From NCBI GenBank assembly GCA_015490005.1, contig WFYS01000058.1:1-64000 (forward strand): a stretch of 64,000 nucleotides of DNA, read 5' to 3'. Below are positions 45,922 through 54,461 of the stretch, in pieces (positions within the stretch are counted from its first letter, which is position 1; each line of letters opens with the position of its first letter). The notes below the pieces were generated by a model. That model worked only from the letters and a program-made list of their open reading frames with translations, was not told where the DNA came from and did not search any database. Position numbers and translations under genes: made by a program. The DNA comes from Desulfurellaceae bacterium (lineage in GTDB: Bacteria > Campylobacterota_A > Desulfurellia > Desulfurellales > Hippeaceae).

Positions 45922-47358
45922 TTACTTCTTCCAGAATGCCGGGGAAAATAGAACAAAAACGGTATATATCTCCAATCTACCCGTTAACATTGCGAAGCTC
46001 AATATCCATTTTACGGGTGCTGGTAGCCAAGCGTAATTGCTAACAGGTCCAACCTTTCCAAAACCCGGGCCTATATTCCCGAGTGTAGCCGCCGAAGCCC
46101 CAAGGGAAGTCATTATGTCTGTACCAAATAATGATATAATTAAGGCTACAATCAAAAATGTTGTCATATATAAAAAGAAAAATCCAGAAATGGAAAAGAT
46201 TGTGTTTTTTCTCAAAGGCTGTTTGTTTATTGTAACAGTGAAAACCCCCTTTGGATGGATGTTGTATTTTAACTCGTTAATTGCTTGCTTAAAAAGTGTG
46301 TAAATTCTAATAACTTTTATACTTCCTCCTGTTGAGCCTGCGCATCCACCGATGAACATAAGGATAAATAGCACAGTTTTCGCAAGACCATTCCATTTTG
46401 AATAATCTGCTGTAACAAACCCTGTTGTTGTTATTATTGAGACCACTTGGAATGCACTGTAGCGCAAAGATTTAAAGAAAGTTGAATAAATACTCAGGTT
46501 ATCCAATGTTACAATGAGTACAGCAAATATGACTATTAAAGTGTAGGCCTTAAGTTCCTCATCTTTGATTTCGCTCAATTTACCGCTGAGGAGTCTAAAA
46601 TGTATGGTGAAATTAGCTCCGGCAATAAACATAAATATAGTTATTACCCAATCTATATAAGCAGAGTGAAAATATGCCACAGAACTGTTTTTGGGTGAAA
46701 AACCTCCTGTTGCCATTGTTCCAAACATGTGGGTTAATGCGTCAAATAGATTCATTCCTCCGAGTATTAGTAATATCGTTTCTGCGACGCTTAATACTAT
46801 ATATGCAAGCCATAGATATTTTGCTGTTTCTGTTATGCGTGGAGATATTTTTTCCATACTTGGACCTGGAGCTTCGGCCTTTAGTAATTTTATGCCACCA
46901 ATCCCTAAAATTGGTAGTATGGCAACTGTTAGTACAATTATTCCCATGCCTCCAAGCCAATGGGTTAGCGAGCGCCAAAACAAAAGTGATTTGGGAAGTG
47001 ATTCAATGTTTGTTAGAATTGAAGCACCTGTAGTTGTAAATCCAGACATTGTTTCGAAAAACGCATTGGTAAGGCTTAAGTGCGCTATTTTTATGTATGG
47101 TAGCCCGCCAAACAGCGAAACTATTACCCAACTTAAGCTAACGAGTAAAAAGCCATCTTTTCTATTAAGGTTTTTTGGTGCATCTTTTGTTATCATTAAA
47201 CCTAGTAGACCTGTAAATATACCTATAGCTACTATTTCTAAGAAATCCAACACTGTTTTTTCGTGAAAATATAAGGCAAAAAGGATTGATGTAGACATAA
47301 AAACGCTTGTTATTATTGTTAATATGGATATAAATCTTACAATTAATTTAATGTTCAT
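45922..47358 (-). CDS. trkH: TrkH-type potassium uptake channel subunit
   Basis: 478 residues with multiple membrane segments and four pore-loop repeats (for example FFETMSGFTTTGAS, THMFGTMATGGFS, ITTTGFVTAD and SAATLGNIGPG), typical of TrkH. It conducts K+ across the inner membrane and works with cytosolic TrkA, whose gene lies directly upstream with no spacing. It is the last gene of the fbp-trkA-trkH unit. Confidence 0.96.
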   Translation of the reverse strand: MNIKLIVRFISILTIITSVFMSTSILFALYFHEKTVLDFLEIVAIGIFTGLLGLMITKDAPKNLNRKDGFLLVSLSWVIVSLFGGLPYIKIAHLSLTNAFFETMSGFTTTGASILTNIESLPKSLLFWRSLTHWLGGMGIIVLTVAILPILGIGGIKLLKAEAPGPSMEKISPRITETAKYLWLAYIVLSVAETILLILGGMNLFDALTHMFGTMATGGFSPKNSSVAYFHSAYIDWVITIFMFIAGANFTIHFRLLSGKLSEIKDEELKAYTLIVIFAVLIVTLDNLSIYSTFFKSLRYSAFQVVSIITTTGFVTADYSKWNGLAKTVLFILMFIGGCAGSTGGSIKVIRIYTLFKQAINELKYNIHPKGVFTVTINKQPLRKNTIFSISGFFFLYMTTFLIVALIISLFGTDIMTSLGASAATLGNIGPGFGKVGPVSNYAWLPAPVKWILSFAMLTGRLEIYTVFVLFSPAFWKK

Positions 47359-48690
47359 CTATATAATTTTTTCAACAGTCGATATATGCTCTTTTTTTGT
47401 AAATATAACAACTCTGTCGTTCTCTTTTATTACAAAATTGCCATCAGGTATGAGATTTTCGTTGCTTCTTTCAATTGCCACTATGAGACAGCCCTGAGGG
47501 AGATGTAAATCTTTTATTGTTTTGTTTACAATCTTTGAGCTTTCTGATACTAAAACCTCTAATGCCTCTGCGTCACCACTAAATATTGAATAAACACCCA
47601 AGATCTTACCTTTTCTAAGGAATCTTAAAATGCTGTTTACAGTGGTCAATTTTGTGCTAACGACAGCATCTATATCGAATTTATTGGCCATCATTATGTA
47701 GTTGATTTTGTCAAGCAGTGCTATTGCCCTTTTTGTACCCATATTTTTTGCATAGAGTGCGCTTATAAGGTTAATTTCTTCATTATCTGTAGCTGTTATG
47801 ACCACATCAAACTCTTTTATTCCTTCTTCATCAAATAGCTCCGCATCGTTCGCTTCTCCGTTAATTACAGTAACTTTTTTCAATCTATCTGACACTTTTT
47901 TGCAACGTTCGTAGTCGCTGTCTATTATTTTTATGTTTCTTCTATTTCCCATTAACCCAGCTGCCGTCATAATTCCTATATCGCCTGCTCCAAATATCGC
48001 TATATTTTTAATATTGATACTTGATTTTCCTATGTATTCTACTATTTCGTTTATAGTGCTTTGTTTTGCCGTTATATATATGTAATCGCCTTCTTTTACT
48101 ACTGTTGCTCCTGAAGGTATGATGAATTCACCGCTTTCTCTTTTAATTCCAGATATTACAAAGTGTTTGTTTAGAGAGTGTCTTATTTCATGAATGCTAT
48201 TGTTTACAAAAGGAGATTTTGCGTCTATATAGAAGCCTCTCATTTGAATGTCTATGCCAAATACAACAACATCACTTGATGCTCCAAAATTTACCGTGTT
48301 TATTATAGATTTTGCAGCTTCAACCTCTGGATTTATCACATAGTCTATGCCTATTTTTTTTAAAGTAAAGTATCTTGTATATTTAACATTTCTAAGTCTG
48401 ACAATCTTTTTTGGTATGCTAAAATTTTGGGCTACGATAAGGCAACTAATCATGTTGACTTCGTCGGAGTTCGTTACGGCTATAAACATATACGCCTTAT
48501 CGCAACCTGCCTCTTTCAATGTGTTTAAATCAGTCGCTTCCCCATGAACTACAAGGCAATCCAAATTTTCATAGGCAAAATTGGCCTTGTCTGCATCTTT
48601 TTCTATTATGGAAATATTCTTTCTTTCCTCACTTAATTGTTTGGCTAAGTGATATCCAACGCCACCTGCACCCGCTATAATAATGTTCAT
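47359..48690 (-). CDS. trkA: Trk system potassium uptake regulator TrkA
   Basis: 443 residues organised as two copies of an RCK unit: each has a Rossmann TrkA-N domain (first IIIAGAGGVGYHLAKQL near residue 3; second IAIFGAGDIGIMTA near residue 230) followed by a TrkA-C domain. It binds NAD(H) or nucleotides and gates TrkH. Its start codon overlaps the fbp stop by one base. Both domains appear complete. Confidence 0.97.
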   Translation of the reverse strand: MNIIIAGAGGVGYHLAKQLSEERKNISIIEKDADKANFAYENLDCLVVHGEATDLNTLKEAGCDKAYMFIAVTNSDEVNMISCLIVAQNFSIPKKIVRLRNVKYTRYFTLKKIGIDYVINPEVEAAKSIINTVNFGASSDVVVFGIDIQMRGFYIDAKSPFVNNSIHEIRHSLNKHFVISGIKRESGEFIIPSGATVVKEGDYIYITAKQSTINEIVEYIGKSSINIKNIAIFGAGDIGIMTAAGLMGNRRNIKIIDSDYERCKKVSDRLKKVTVINGEANDAELFDEEGIKEFDVVITATDNEEINLISALYAKNMGTKRAIALLDKINYIMMANKFDIDAVVSTKLTTVNSILRFLRKGKILGVYSIFSGDAEALEVLVSESSKIVNKTIKDLHLPQGCLIVAIERSNENLIPDGNFVIKENDRVVIFTKKEHISTVEKII

Positions 48691-49679
48691 TAGCCGTATT
48701 TTTCCCTAAATTCTAAATATTTTTCTACTTCATATTTTGAGCCAATTATAAGTGGAATTCTTTGATGCAGTCCTTCTGGTTGTATGTCCAAAATCCTTTC
48801 TTTACCGTCTGTTGCCATACCTCCAGCGTTTTCTATTATAAATGCCATAGGATTTGCTTCATACAACAATCTCAGTTTGCCGTTTTTATTTTTCGAATCC
48901 TCTGGGTATAAGAATACGCCACCTTTCAGTAAGTTTCTGTGAAAATCAGCAACAAGAGTGCCAATCCATCTTAGAGTGTATTGTCTGTCTGGATGTTGTT
49001 TCATGAAATTTACATATTCTTGTATGCCTTTTGGCCACCTATGATAGTTTGATTCGTTTATGCTGTAGATTTTTCCATATTCGGGTATTTTTATGTTTGG
49101 ATGGGACAATAGAAATTCACCAACGCTTGGGTCTAAGGTGAAACCATTTACACCGTGGCCTGTGGAATAGACAAACATCGTGCTAGAACCGTAAATAACA
49201 TAGCCAGCACATACGAGTTTATTTCCCTGTTGTAACAAACTCTTTTTACAATCAGTGTCATCTAACCTTCTATAGATGCCAAAAATCGTTCCTACACTAA
49301 CATTTACGTCTATATTGCTTGAGCCATCCAAAGGGTCAAATACTACAGTATATTTACCTTCAAGACTTTTGTTGCTTACGGGGAGCATATCCTCCATTTC
49401 CTCCGATGCCATCGCACAAACTTTACCTGTTGGATCTAGGGCGTTTACTATCTTTTCATTTGCGTATAAATCTAATTTTTGTTGTGTTTCTCCGTGAACA
49501 TTTATGCCATCCGTGCTTCCTATTATGTTTACAAGTCCAGCTTTATTCACCTCTCTTGATACAATCTTTGCCGCAAATGCAATTTGTTCTAAGATTAAAG
49601 TAAAATCACCAACTGCACCTGGATATTTCCTTTGTTCTTCTAAGATAAATCTGCTTAAGCTAACAGTTTCTCCCTGCAT
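48690..49679 (-). CDS. fbp: Fructose-1,6-bisphosphatase class I
   Basis: 329 residues with class I FBPase motifs: the metal-binding FDPLDGSSNID, ASEEMED in the active-site loop region, and the C-terminal LLYEANPMAFIIENAGG with the AMP/allosteric-type residues of the bacterial enzyme. It serves gluconeogenesis, consistent with an autotrophic or organic-acid-using lifestyle (inference). It is the first gene of the unit with trkA and trkH. A GGGGGG ribosome-binding site and a good sigma-70 promoter lie upstream. Confidence 0.97.
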   Translation of the reverse strand: MQGETVSLSRFILEEQRKYPGAVGDFTLILEQIAFAAKIVSREVNKAGLVNIIGSTDGINVHGETQQKLDLYANEKIVNALDPTGKVCAMASEEMEDMLPVSNKSLEGKYTVVFDPLDGSSNIDVNVSVGTIFGIYRRLDDTDCKKSLLQQGNKLVCAGYVIYGSSTMFVYSTGHGVNGFTLDPSVGEFLLSHPNIKIPEYGKIYSINESNYHRWPKGIQEYVNFMKQHPDRQYTLRWIGTLVADFHRNLLKGGVFLYPEDSKNKNGKLRLLYEANPMAFIIENAGGMATDGKERILDIQPEGLHQRIPLIIGSKYEVEKYLEFREKYG

Positions 49680-49706
49680 TCTTTACCCCCCTTCAATTTT
49701 TTTATA

Positions 49707-49735
49707 AATATAACATCAATATTTTGTTTAATCAA
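49707..49735 (-). promoter_or_regulatory. Sigma-70 promoter for fbp-trkA-trkH
   Basis: On the minus strand TTGATT (49730-49735), 17 bases, TATATT (49707-49712), each five or four of six. Predicted start about 49700, 20 bases before the fbp ATG. It lies downstream of the structured element at 49744-49871, so that element is probably not the fbp leader. Confidence 0.6.
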
Positions 49736-49743
49736 AATAAAAT

Positions 49744-49871
49744 GAGTGTGGGCCCATCTCTAATGAAGCGGATTGCTAAAGAGCGGGCATGGAAAGGGGC
49801 TAAAAAGAGGATAAACGAAGGCTTGTTGTCTGGCCTCATCGGCCATCCGGAAGGACCACCCCCACACTCGA
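49744..49871 (-). ncRNA. Unassigned GC-rich structured element, probable small RNA
   Basis: About 126 nt closed by a perfect 9-bp stem, GAGTGTGGG (minus 49869-49861) with CCCACACTC (minus 49752-49744). Inside, two arms can pair: GGAT...ATCC around GGCC-GATGA-GGCC, and CCAT...ATGG around CTCT...AGAG. I estimate just over 50% GC in an otherwise AT-rich region. On the minus strand TTGACT (49900-49905), 16 bases, TAAACT (49878-49883) would start transcription just before the stem, and the 3' end runs into ATTTTATTTTG. It does not match 6S, SRP, tmRNA, RNase P or any riboswitch I know. Strand and boundaries are inferred from these signals; an overlapping plus-strand frame is probably spurious. Confidence 0.45.
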
Positions 49872-49877
49872 TGTGGA

Positions 49878-49905
49878 AGTTTAATAAAAAGAACTCGAAA
49901 GTCAA
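49878..49905 (-). promoter_or_regulatory. Possible sigma-70 promoter for the unassigned small RNA
   Basis: On the minus strand TTGACT (49900-49905), 16 bases, TAAACT (49878-49883); four or five of six matches each. The same bases can form a small weak hairpin, so this is tentative. Confidence 0.35.
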
Positions 49906-50093
49906 GTGTTTTTTAAACAGAAAAAGAGATTTTTGTATGTTTTGATAGAAACTTTGTTTGTACAACCTATTAAAGTAAAAGAAATTTTATTAAATTTTCA
50001 CCTTACACCGTTATTTCATTATCATGAACTAAAGTGAACGATTATGGTTTTTGCAGAGTTGAAAAAATAATTGGCTTTTGATAGGTTTTTAAT
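49906..50093. other. AT-rich intergenic remainder before the permease gene
   Basis: About 190 AT-rich bases of the 414-base gap between fbp and the plus-strand permease gene. I find no convincing gene or RNA here. Low-grade promoter-like sequences occur (TTGCAG and TTGAAA near 50050-50066) but none has both elements at good spacing. Confidence 0.4.
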
Positions 50094-50879
50094 GTGAAGC
50101 GGGATACGTTTTTTTATTTAAGTGTTGCCTTTATAGCTTTGGTTTTAATAAGTGCAATTTTTGCTTCGTACATAGCGCCTTATAGCCCATATGAAATTGA
50201 CCCAAACGCAATCTTAAAGCCTCCTAGTTGGCATCACTTGTTTGGTACGGACAGGATAGGAAGGGACGTGTTTTCTAGGGTCATTTATGCAAGTAGAATA
50301 TCGATTTCTGTATCGTTAATTGCAGTGGGCATTTCAACCACTGTAGGTGTTGTTTATGGAGCGATAAGCGGATATTTAGGCGGTTGGGTTGATACGATAA
50401 TGATGAGGTTTGTGGACATTATGCTCACTTTTCCTGTATTTTTTTTGATTCTGACTGTTGTTGTGGTTTTAGGACCAAGCATCTTTAACGTTATGATTGT
50501 TATTGGACTCACTGGTTGGATGGGTATTGCCCGCATTGTCAGGGCCGAAGCGTTAAAAATAAAAGAGTTTGGATATATAAAGGCGGCCATGCTTCTTAAA
50601 AAAAGCACATTTTATATACTGTTTAAGCATATTATTCCTAATGCTATTTCCCCTGTTATAGTGTATGCTACGTTAGGCATAGGTTCTGCTATACTGGCTG
50701 AATCTGGTTTAAGCTTTTTAGGATTAGGTGTTCAGCCTCCGACGGCCAGTTGGGGTAGTATACTGTCAGAAGGAAAGGATGTTATTCAAGTGGCTTGGTG
50801 GATGACCCTGTTTCCAGGGATTGTCATATTTTTAACAGTTATAAGTTTTACTATTATAGGTGAAAAGTTTAAGCATTAA
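50094..50879 (+). CDS. DppC/OppC-type ABC transporter permease (orphan)
   Basis: 261 residues. An N-terminal membrane segment, then the conserved periplasmic loop with HHLFGTDRIGRDVFSRVIYA, further membrane segments and the EAA-type cytoplasmic loop (GWMGIARIVRAEALKIKE). This is the second permease of peptide or nickel importers, but no DppB, substrate-binding or ATPase gene is next to it; a DppF-like ATPase occurs at 61179-62033. The C-terminus stops at IIGEKFKH, slightly shorter than usual. The start is a GTG, and the stop overlaps the rodA start (TAATG). Confidence 0.85.
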   Translation: MKRDTFFYLSVAFIALVLISAIFASYIAPYSPYEIDPNAILKPPSWHHLFGTDRIGRDVFSRVIYASRISISVSLIAVGISTTVGVVYGAISGYLGGWVDTIMMRFVDIMLTFPVFFLILTVVVVLGPSIFNVMIVIGLTGWMGIARIVRAEALKIKEFGYIKAAMLLKKSTFYILFKHIIPNAISPVIVYATLGIGSAILAESGLSFLGLGVQPPTASWGSILSEGKDVIQVAWWMTLFPGIVIFLTVISFTIIGEKFKH

Positions 50880-51964
50880 TGTTTGAGATAAATCCAAAAA
50901 AGATAAGATATTTTGATTTTTTTCTTTTTATACCTGTTGCTATTATTACTTGCTTAGGTATATTGACTATATCGACTACAAATAATGGAAAAGTTTTTGC
51001 CATAAGGCAAACGATTTGGGTTGCGGTGGGTATTATGTCTATGATTTTGGCTTATAATATAAATACAAAACATATAAAAAGGAACGCTTGGTTTTTTTAT
51101 ATATTTTCAGTGCTATTGTTAATCTTGGTTTTTCTAAACGGTGTATTTAGTCACGGTGCTAAACGTTGGGTTTCAATATATTTTTTCCACATACAACCTT
51201 CTGAATTTGTTAAGTTAGCTGTTATTGTAGTTCTTTCTGCGTATTTTGACGAAAATCCAAAGGTTGAACCTTATGGTTTTAAGGATTTGTTGGTACCACT
51301 TTTTATTGTAATTTTTCCTATAGCTTTGGTCGTTAAGCAACCTGATTTAGGTACAGCAATAGTTATTGCTGTTATTGCTATGAGTATAGTTCTTGCAGCG
51401 GGTATAAAGAAAAGTTTGTTATACAAGTTTATACTTCTGTTCTTGGTATTTCTTCCGTTTGCCTGGTCTAATCTTAAACCTTATCAAAAAGATAGGATAA
51501 TGGGATTTTTAGATCCATACAAAGCGCCTACAACATATGGATATAATACTATTCAGTCAGAAATAGCAATAGGTTCAGGAGGGTTGTTCGGCAAGGGAAT
51601 ACATCATGCAACTCAAACACAGCTGAGCTTTTTACCTGAAAGCCACACAGATTTTATCTTTTCTGTATTTTCTGAACAATGGGGATTTATAGGTTGCGTG
51701 GTTCTAATCATTTTATATATGCTTTTATTGTACAGGGCAATATCAATAGCTTATAATTCTGAGGATGATTTTGATAAAATGGTGTGTATTGGGATAATAG
51801 CCTACTTTTGGATATCTTTGGTGTTTAATATGGGAATGGCTATGGGTCTTTTGCCTGTTGTGGGTATACCACTTGTGTTTTTTAGTTATGGTGGTAGCTC
51901 CATTGTTACCTCTTTTTTTGCCTTGGGCATTCTTTTATCTGTAAAGTTTAAAAATAGGGCATGA
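50879..51964 (+). CDS. rodA: Rod-shape peptidoglycan glycosyltransferase RodA
   Basis: 361 residues of the SEDS family with about ten membrane segments. Conserved segments include FSHGAKRWVSI, IQPSEFVKLAVIV, VVKQPDLGTA, LPESHTDFIFSV and the C-terminal GMAMGLLPVVGIPLVFFSYGG (written in part). RodA polymerises glycan strands for rod elongation. It is closer to RodA than to FtsW in length and termini. It overlaps the permease stop by one base and is followed by a 126-base gap before purB. Confidence 0.95.
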   Translation: MFEINPKKIRYFDFFLFIPVAIITCLGILTISTTNNGKVFAIRQTIWVAVGIMSMILAYNINTKHIKRNAWFFYIFSVLLLILVFLNGVFSHGAKRWVSIYFFHIQPSEFVKLAVIVVLSAYFDENPKVEPYGFKDLLVPLFIVIFPIALVVKQPDLGTAIVIAVIAMSIVLAAGIKKSLLYKFILLFLVFLPFAWSNLKPYQKDRIMGFLDPYKAPTTYGYNTIQSEIAIGSGGLFGKGIHHATQTQLSFLPESHTDFIFSVFSEQWGFIGCVVLIILYMLLLYRAISIAYNSEDDFDKMVCIGIIAYFWISLVFNMGMAMGLLPVVGIPLVFFSYGGSSIVTSFFALGILLSVKFKNRA

Positions 51965-52090
51965 GCACTCTTTAATGGATTTTTAAGTTGGAAAGTAGCT
52001 ATAAGGTTCTTATGGAATTATGTAATAACCAACAATCGAACCAAATACACAATTTTAAGATTTTAATAAGTACTGTTTAGGAGTGGTGGG

Positions 52091-53386
52091 ATGATAAAAA
52101 GGTATACAAGAAAAGAGATGGGTGACTTGTGGACGGAAGAGGCCAAGTTTGCAAGATGGTTGGAAGTTGAGATCGCGATTTGCGAGGGTTGGGAAATTAT
52201 TGGAGAAATACCAAAAGGTACGGCTGATAAGATTAGAAAAAAGGCTAAATTTAGTATAGAAAGAATTGAAGAGATAGAAAGAACCACTCGCCATGATGTA
52301 GTAGCGTTTCTTGAAAACGTCAAAGAGAATTTGGGGGAAGAGGGAGATTATCTACATTTTGGTGTTACGAGTTCGGATACTATTGATACAGCCATGGCTT
52401 TGGCATTGAAGAGGTCAGCAGATATATTGATAAACGATATAAAAGAAATTTTAGTTACGTTAAAAACCAGGGCTTTTGAGTTTAAGGATACATTAATGAT
52501 TGGAAGATCTCACGGAATACACGGTGAACCTATAAGCTTTGGTTTTGTTCTGGCTTTGTGGTACGAAGAGATGAGGAGGAATTTAAAACGCCTGAAAGAT
52601 GCTAAGGAGGCTGTTTCTTATGGAAAGATTTCTGGCTCTATGGGTACTTTTGCCAATGTGCCGATTGATGTTGAGGAGTATGCGTGTAATGTGTTGGGTT
52701 TAAAACCTGCTCCTGTGTCAAGTCAAATAATACAGAGGGATAGATATGCCCAGTATATGACAACCCTGGCAATAGTGGCTTCAACAATCGAAAAAATCGC
52801 GACACAGATAAGACATTATCAAAGAACAGAGGTTAGGGAAGCCGAAGAGTTTTTCCATAAAGGTCAAAAAGGTTCATCGTCTATGCCACATAAAAGAAAT
52901 CCTGTTTTAAGCGAAAATCTATGTGGTTTGGCTAGATTGGTTAGGTCAAACTCTATTGTGGCATTGGAAAACGTTGCCTTGTGGCACGAAAGAGATATTA
53001 GTCATTCCTCGAACGAGAGAATAATTTTACCCGATTCCAGTATTGCCTTAGATTTTATGCTCTATAGATTGAATAATGTGTTGAAAAACTTAGTTGTATA
53101 TAAAGACAATATGATTAAGAATTTAAATTTAACGCACGGTGTTGTATACTCTCAAAGGGTTATGTTAAAGCTTGTTGAAAAAGGTGCTGACAAGATAGAA
53201 GCTTATGAGGCTGTTCAGAGGAATGCTATGAAATCATGGGAGAGCGGTTTAGATTTTATGAGCCTAATAAACGAAGATGTTTTTATTAAAAAATATTTAA
53301 CGTACGATGAGATAAAAGAATTATTTAATCCACGCTACTATATAAGAAGAGTAGATGATATATTTAACAGAGTTTTTGACGATTAA
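52091..53386 (+). CDS. purB: Adenylosuccinate lyase
   Basis: 431 residues of the fumarase/aspartase superfamily. The signature SSMPHKRNPVLSEN is at about residues 262-275, with the conserved TSSDTIDTA and RSHGIHGEP segments before it. It acts twice in purine synthesis. A GGAGTGG site precedes the ATG. Its last codons overlap the promoter of the following chemotaxis operon. Confidence 0.97.
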   Translation: MIKRYTRKEMGDLWTEEAKFARWLEVEIAICEGWEIIGEIPKGTADKIRKKAKFSIERIEEIERTTRHDVVAFLENVKENLGEEGDYLHFGVTSSDTIDTAMALALKRSADILINDIKEILVTLKTRAFEFKDTLMIGRSHGIHGEPISFGFVLALWYEEMRRNLKRLKDAKEAVSYGKISGSMGTFANVPIDVEEYACNVLGLKPAPVSSQIIQRDRYAQYMTTLAIVASTIEKIATQIRHYQRTEVREAEEFFHKGQKGSSSMPHKRNPVLSENLCGLARLVRSNSIVALENVALWHERDISHSSNERIILPDSSIALDFMLYRLNNVLKNLVVYKDNMIKNLNLTHGVVYSQRVMLKLVEKGADKIEAYEAVQRNAMKSWESGLDFMSLINEDVFIKKYLTYDEIKELFNPRYYIRRVDDIFNRVFDD

Positions 53387-53404
53387 ATTAGTTTTTGTTA
53401 AAAT
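53376..53404 (+). promoter_or_regulatory. Sigma-70 promoter for the histidine kinase-chemotaxis operon
   Basis: TTGACG (53376-53381), 17 bases, TAAAAT (53399-53404): five of six matches in each element. It straddles the end of purB and predicts a start near 53411, with the kinase ATG at 53433 after an AAGGGGAG ribosome-binding site. Confidence 0.75.
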
Positions 53405-53432
53405 TTATTAGTTTTTAGTGTAAGGGGAGTCC

Positions 53433-54461
53433 ATGTGGGATTTCTTGGATAATCTTAATGATGCTATAGTTGTGTTTGGCAAAGATAAACGTGTTAAGCA
53501 TATAAATAAAATGGCGGTGAGTCTGTTTGGTATAGGTGTTAACAGCGATATACGTGAAATTTTGAAAGAAGATGACAAAGAGGTTTTTTTGGATAACGTT
53601 TTAAAGCTGTCTGATAAAGGTGAAACCTATAGTAATTTTATGCGCTTTTTAGATAAAGATAGAGATTTACTGTTTAGTTGGCTTAAGGTATTTAAATGGA
53701 GCGATGATTACGTTTTTGAAATATTTGACCTCACACCTGTAGAAAATAGAGCTGAGGGAATAACTGATTCTAGCTACATAAAAATTTTAAAATATATGTC
53801 CGTTGGTATTTCTCATTCTATTAGAAATCCTATAATGTCAGCTGGTGGCATGCTTGGAAGGGTCAAATCCAAAATAAAGGATATTGGAAGTGAAGATTCT
53901 GAAAAACTTATAAAATACATAGAAATAGTTGAAAAAAGCCTTTATAGAATTATTAGTATAATTGCTAACATCGAGGTCGTTAGCAATTCTTTGCCTGTGA
54001 AATTGGAAAGGGTTAATGTTGGGGATGTTGTTGAGTCTGTGGTTAGTAGGTATAAAAATAGTGCGAAATTTTCAATTTTAAAAAAAGACGCTTATGTTTA
54101 TGCCGATAGGATGCATGTAGGCTTTGTTGTTGAGGAGATTATAAAAAATGCCCTTGATGCGATAGAAGGTCAAGATAACGCAAAAATTGACATTCGTATC
54201 TCAGAAGAAGGAAGGTACGTTATTATTGATATTGTTGACAACGGCAGGGGAATCGATAAGGAAACGCTGTCTTTGGCTACTATACCTTTTTACTCCACGA
54301 AACCAAGCAATATGGGTGTAGGTTTATCTCTCGCTAAGTTTATTATTGAAGGTTATCATGGTAAGATTTCTATAGAATCAAGAAAAGGGGAGGGCAGTAA
54401 AGTTACTATAGCTATACCAAGCGAAAAGAGGAATAAAATGAGGACAGAGTACCTTGTTTAA
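53433..54461 (+). CDS. Cytoplasmic PAS-domain sensor histidine kinase
   Basis: 342 residues without membrane segments. A PAS-like domain covers residues 1-105. The HisKA dimerisation region has the phosphoacceptor in GISHSIRNPIMSAGG, followed by a HATPase_c domain with the N box (EEIIKNALDAIEG), G1 (DNGRGID) and G2 (MGVGLSLAKFII). The residue after the histidine is S, not the usual E/D, a variation seen in other PAS kinases. The gene heads a chemotaxis operon and its end overlaps the next gene. No partner response regulator is adjacent; a role in the flagellar cascade is only a guess. Confidence 0.9.
   Translation: MWDFLDNLNDAIVVFGKDKRVKHINKMAVSLFGIGVNSDIREILKEDDKEVFLDNVLKLSDKGETYSNFMRFLDKDRDLLFSWLKVFKWSDDYVFEIFDLTPVENRAEGITDSSYIKILKYMSVGISHSIRNPIMSAGGMLGRVKSKIKDIGSEDSEKLIKYIEIVEKSLYRIISIIANIEVVSNSLPVKLERVNVGDVVESVVSRYKNSAKFSILKKDAYVYADRMHVGFVVEEIIKNALDAIEGQDNAKIDIRISEEGRYVIIDIVDNGRGIDKETLSLATIPFYSTKPSNMGVGLSLAKFIIEGYHGKISIESRKGEGSKVTIAIPSEKRNKMRTEYLV

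Noticed and set aside
49825-49869. SRP RNA-like TCC-GGAA-GGA loop on the plus strand
   Set aside because: The tetraloop resembles the SRP helix 8 tip, but the conserved internal loop with AGCAG is missing and the overall fold is a junction, not a hairpin.
49724-49945. 73-residue plus-strand frame in the fbp gap
   Set aside because: It has no ribosome-binding site, uses CGG codons that look rare in the neighbouring genes, and lies over the inverted-repeat element. It is better explained as part of a structured RNA.
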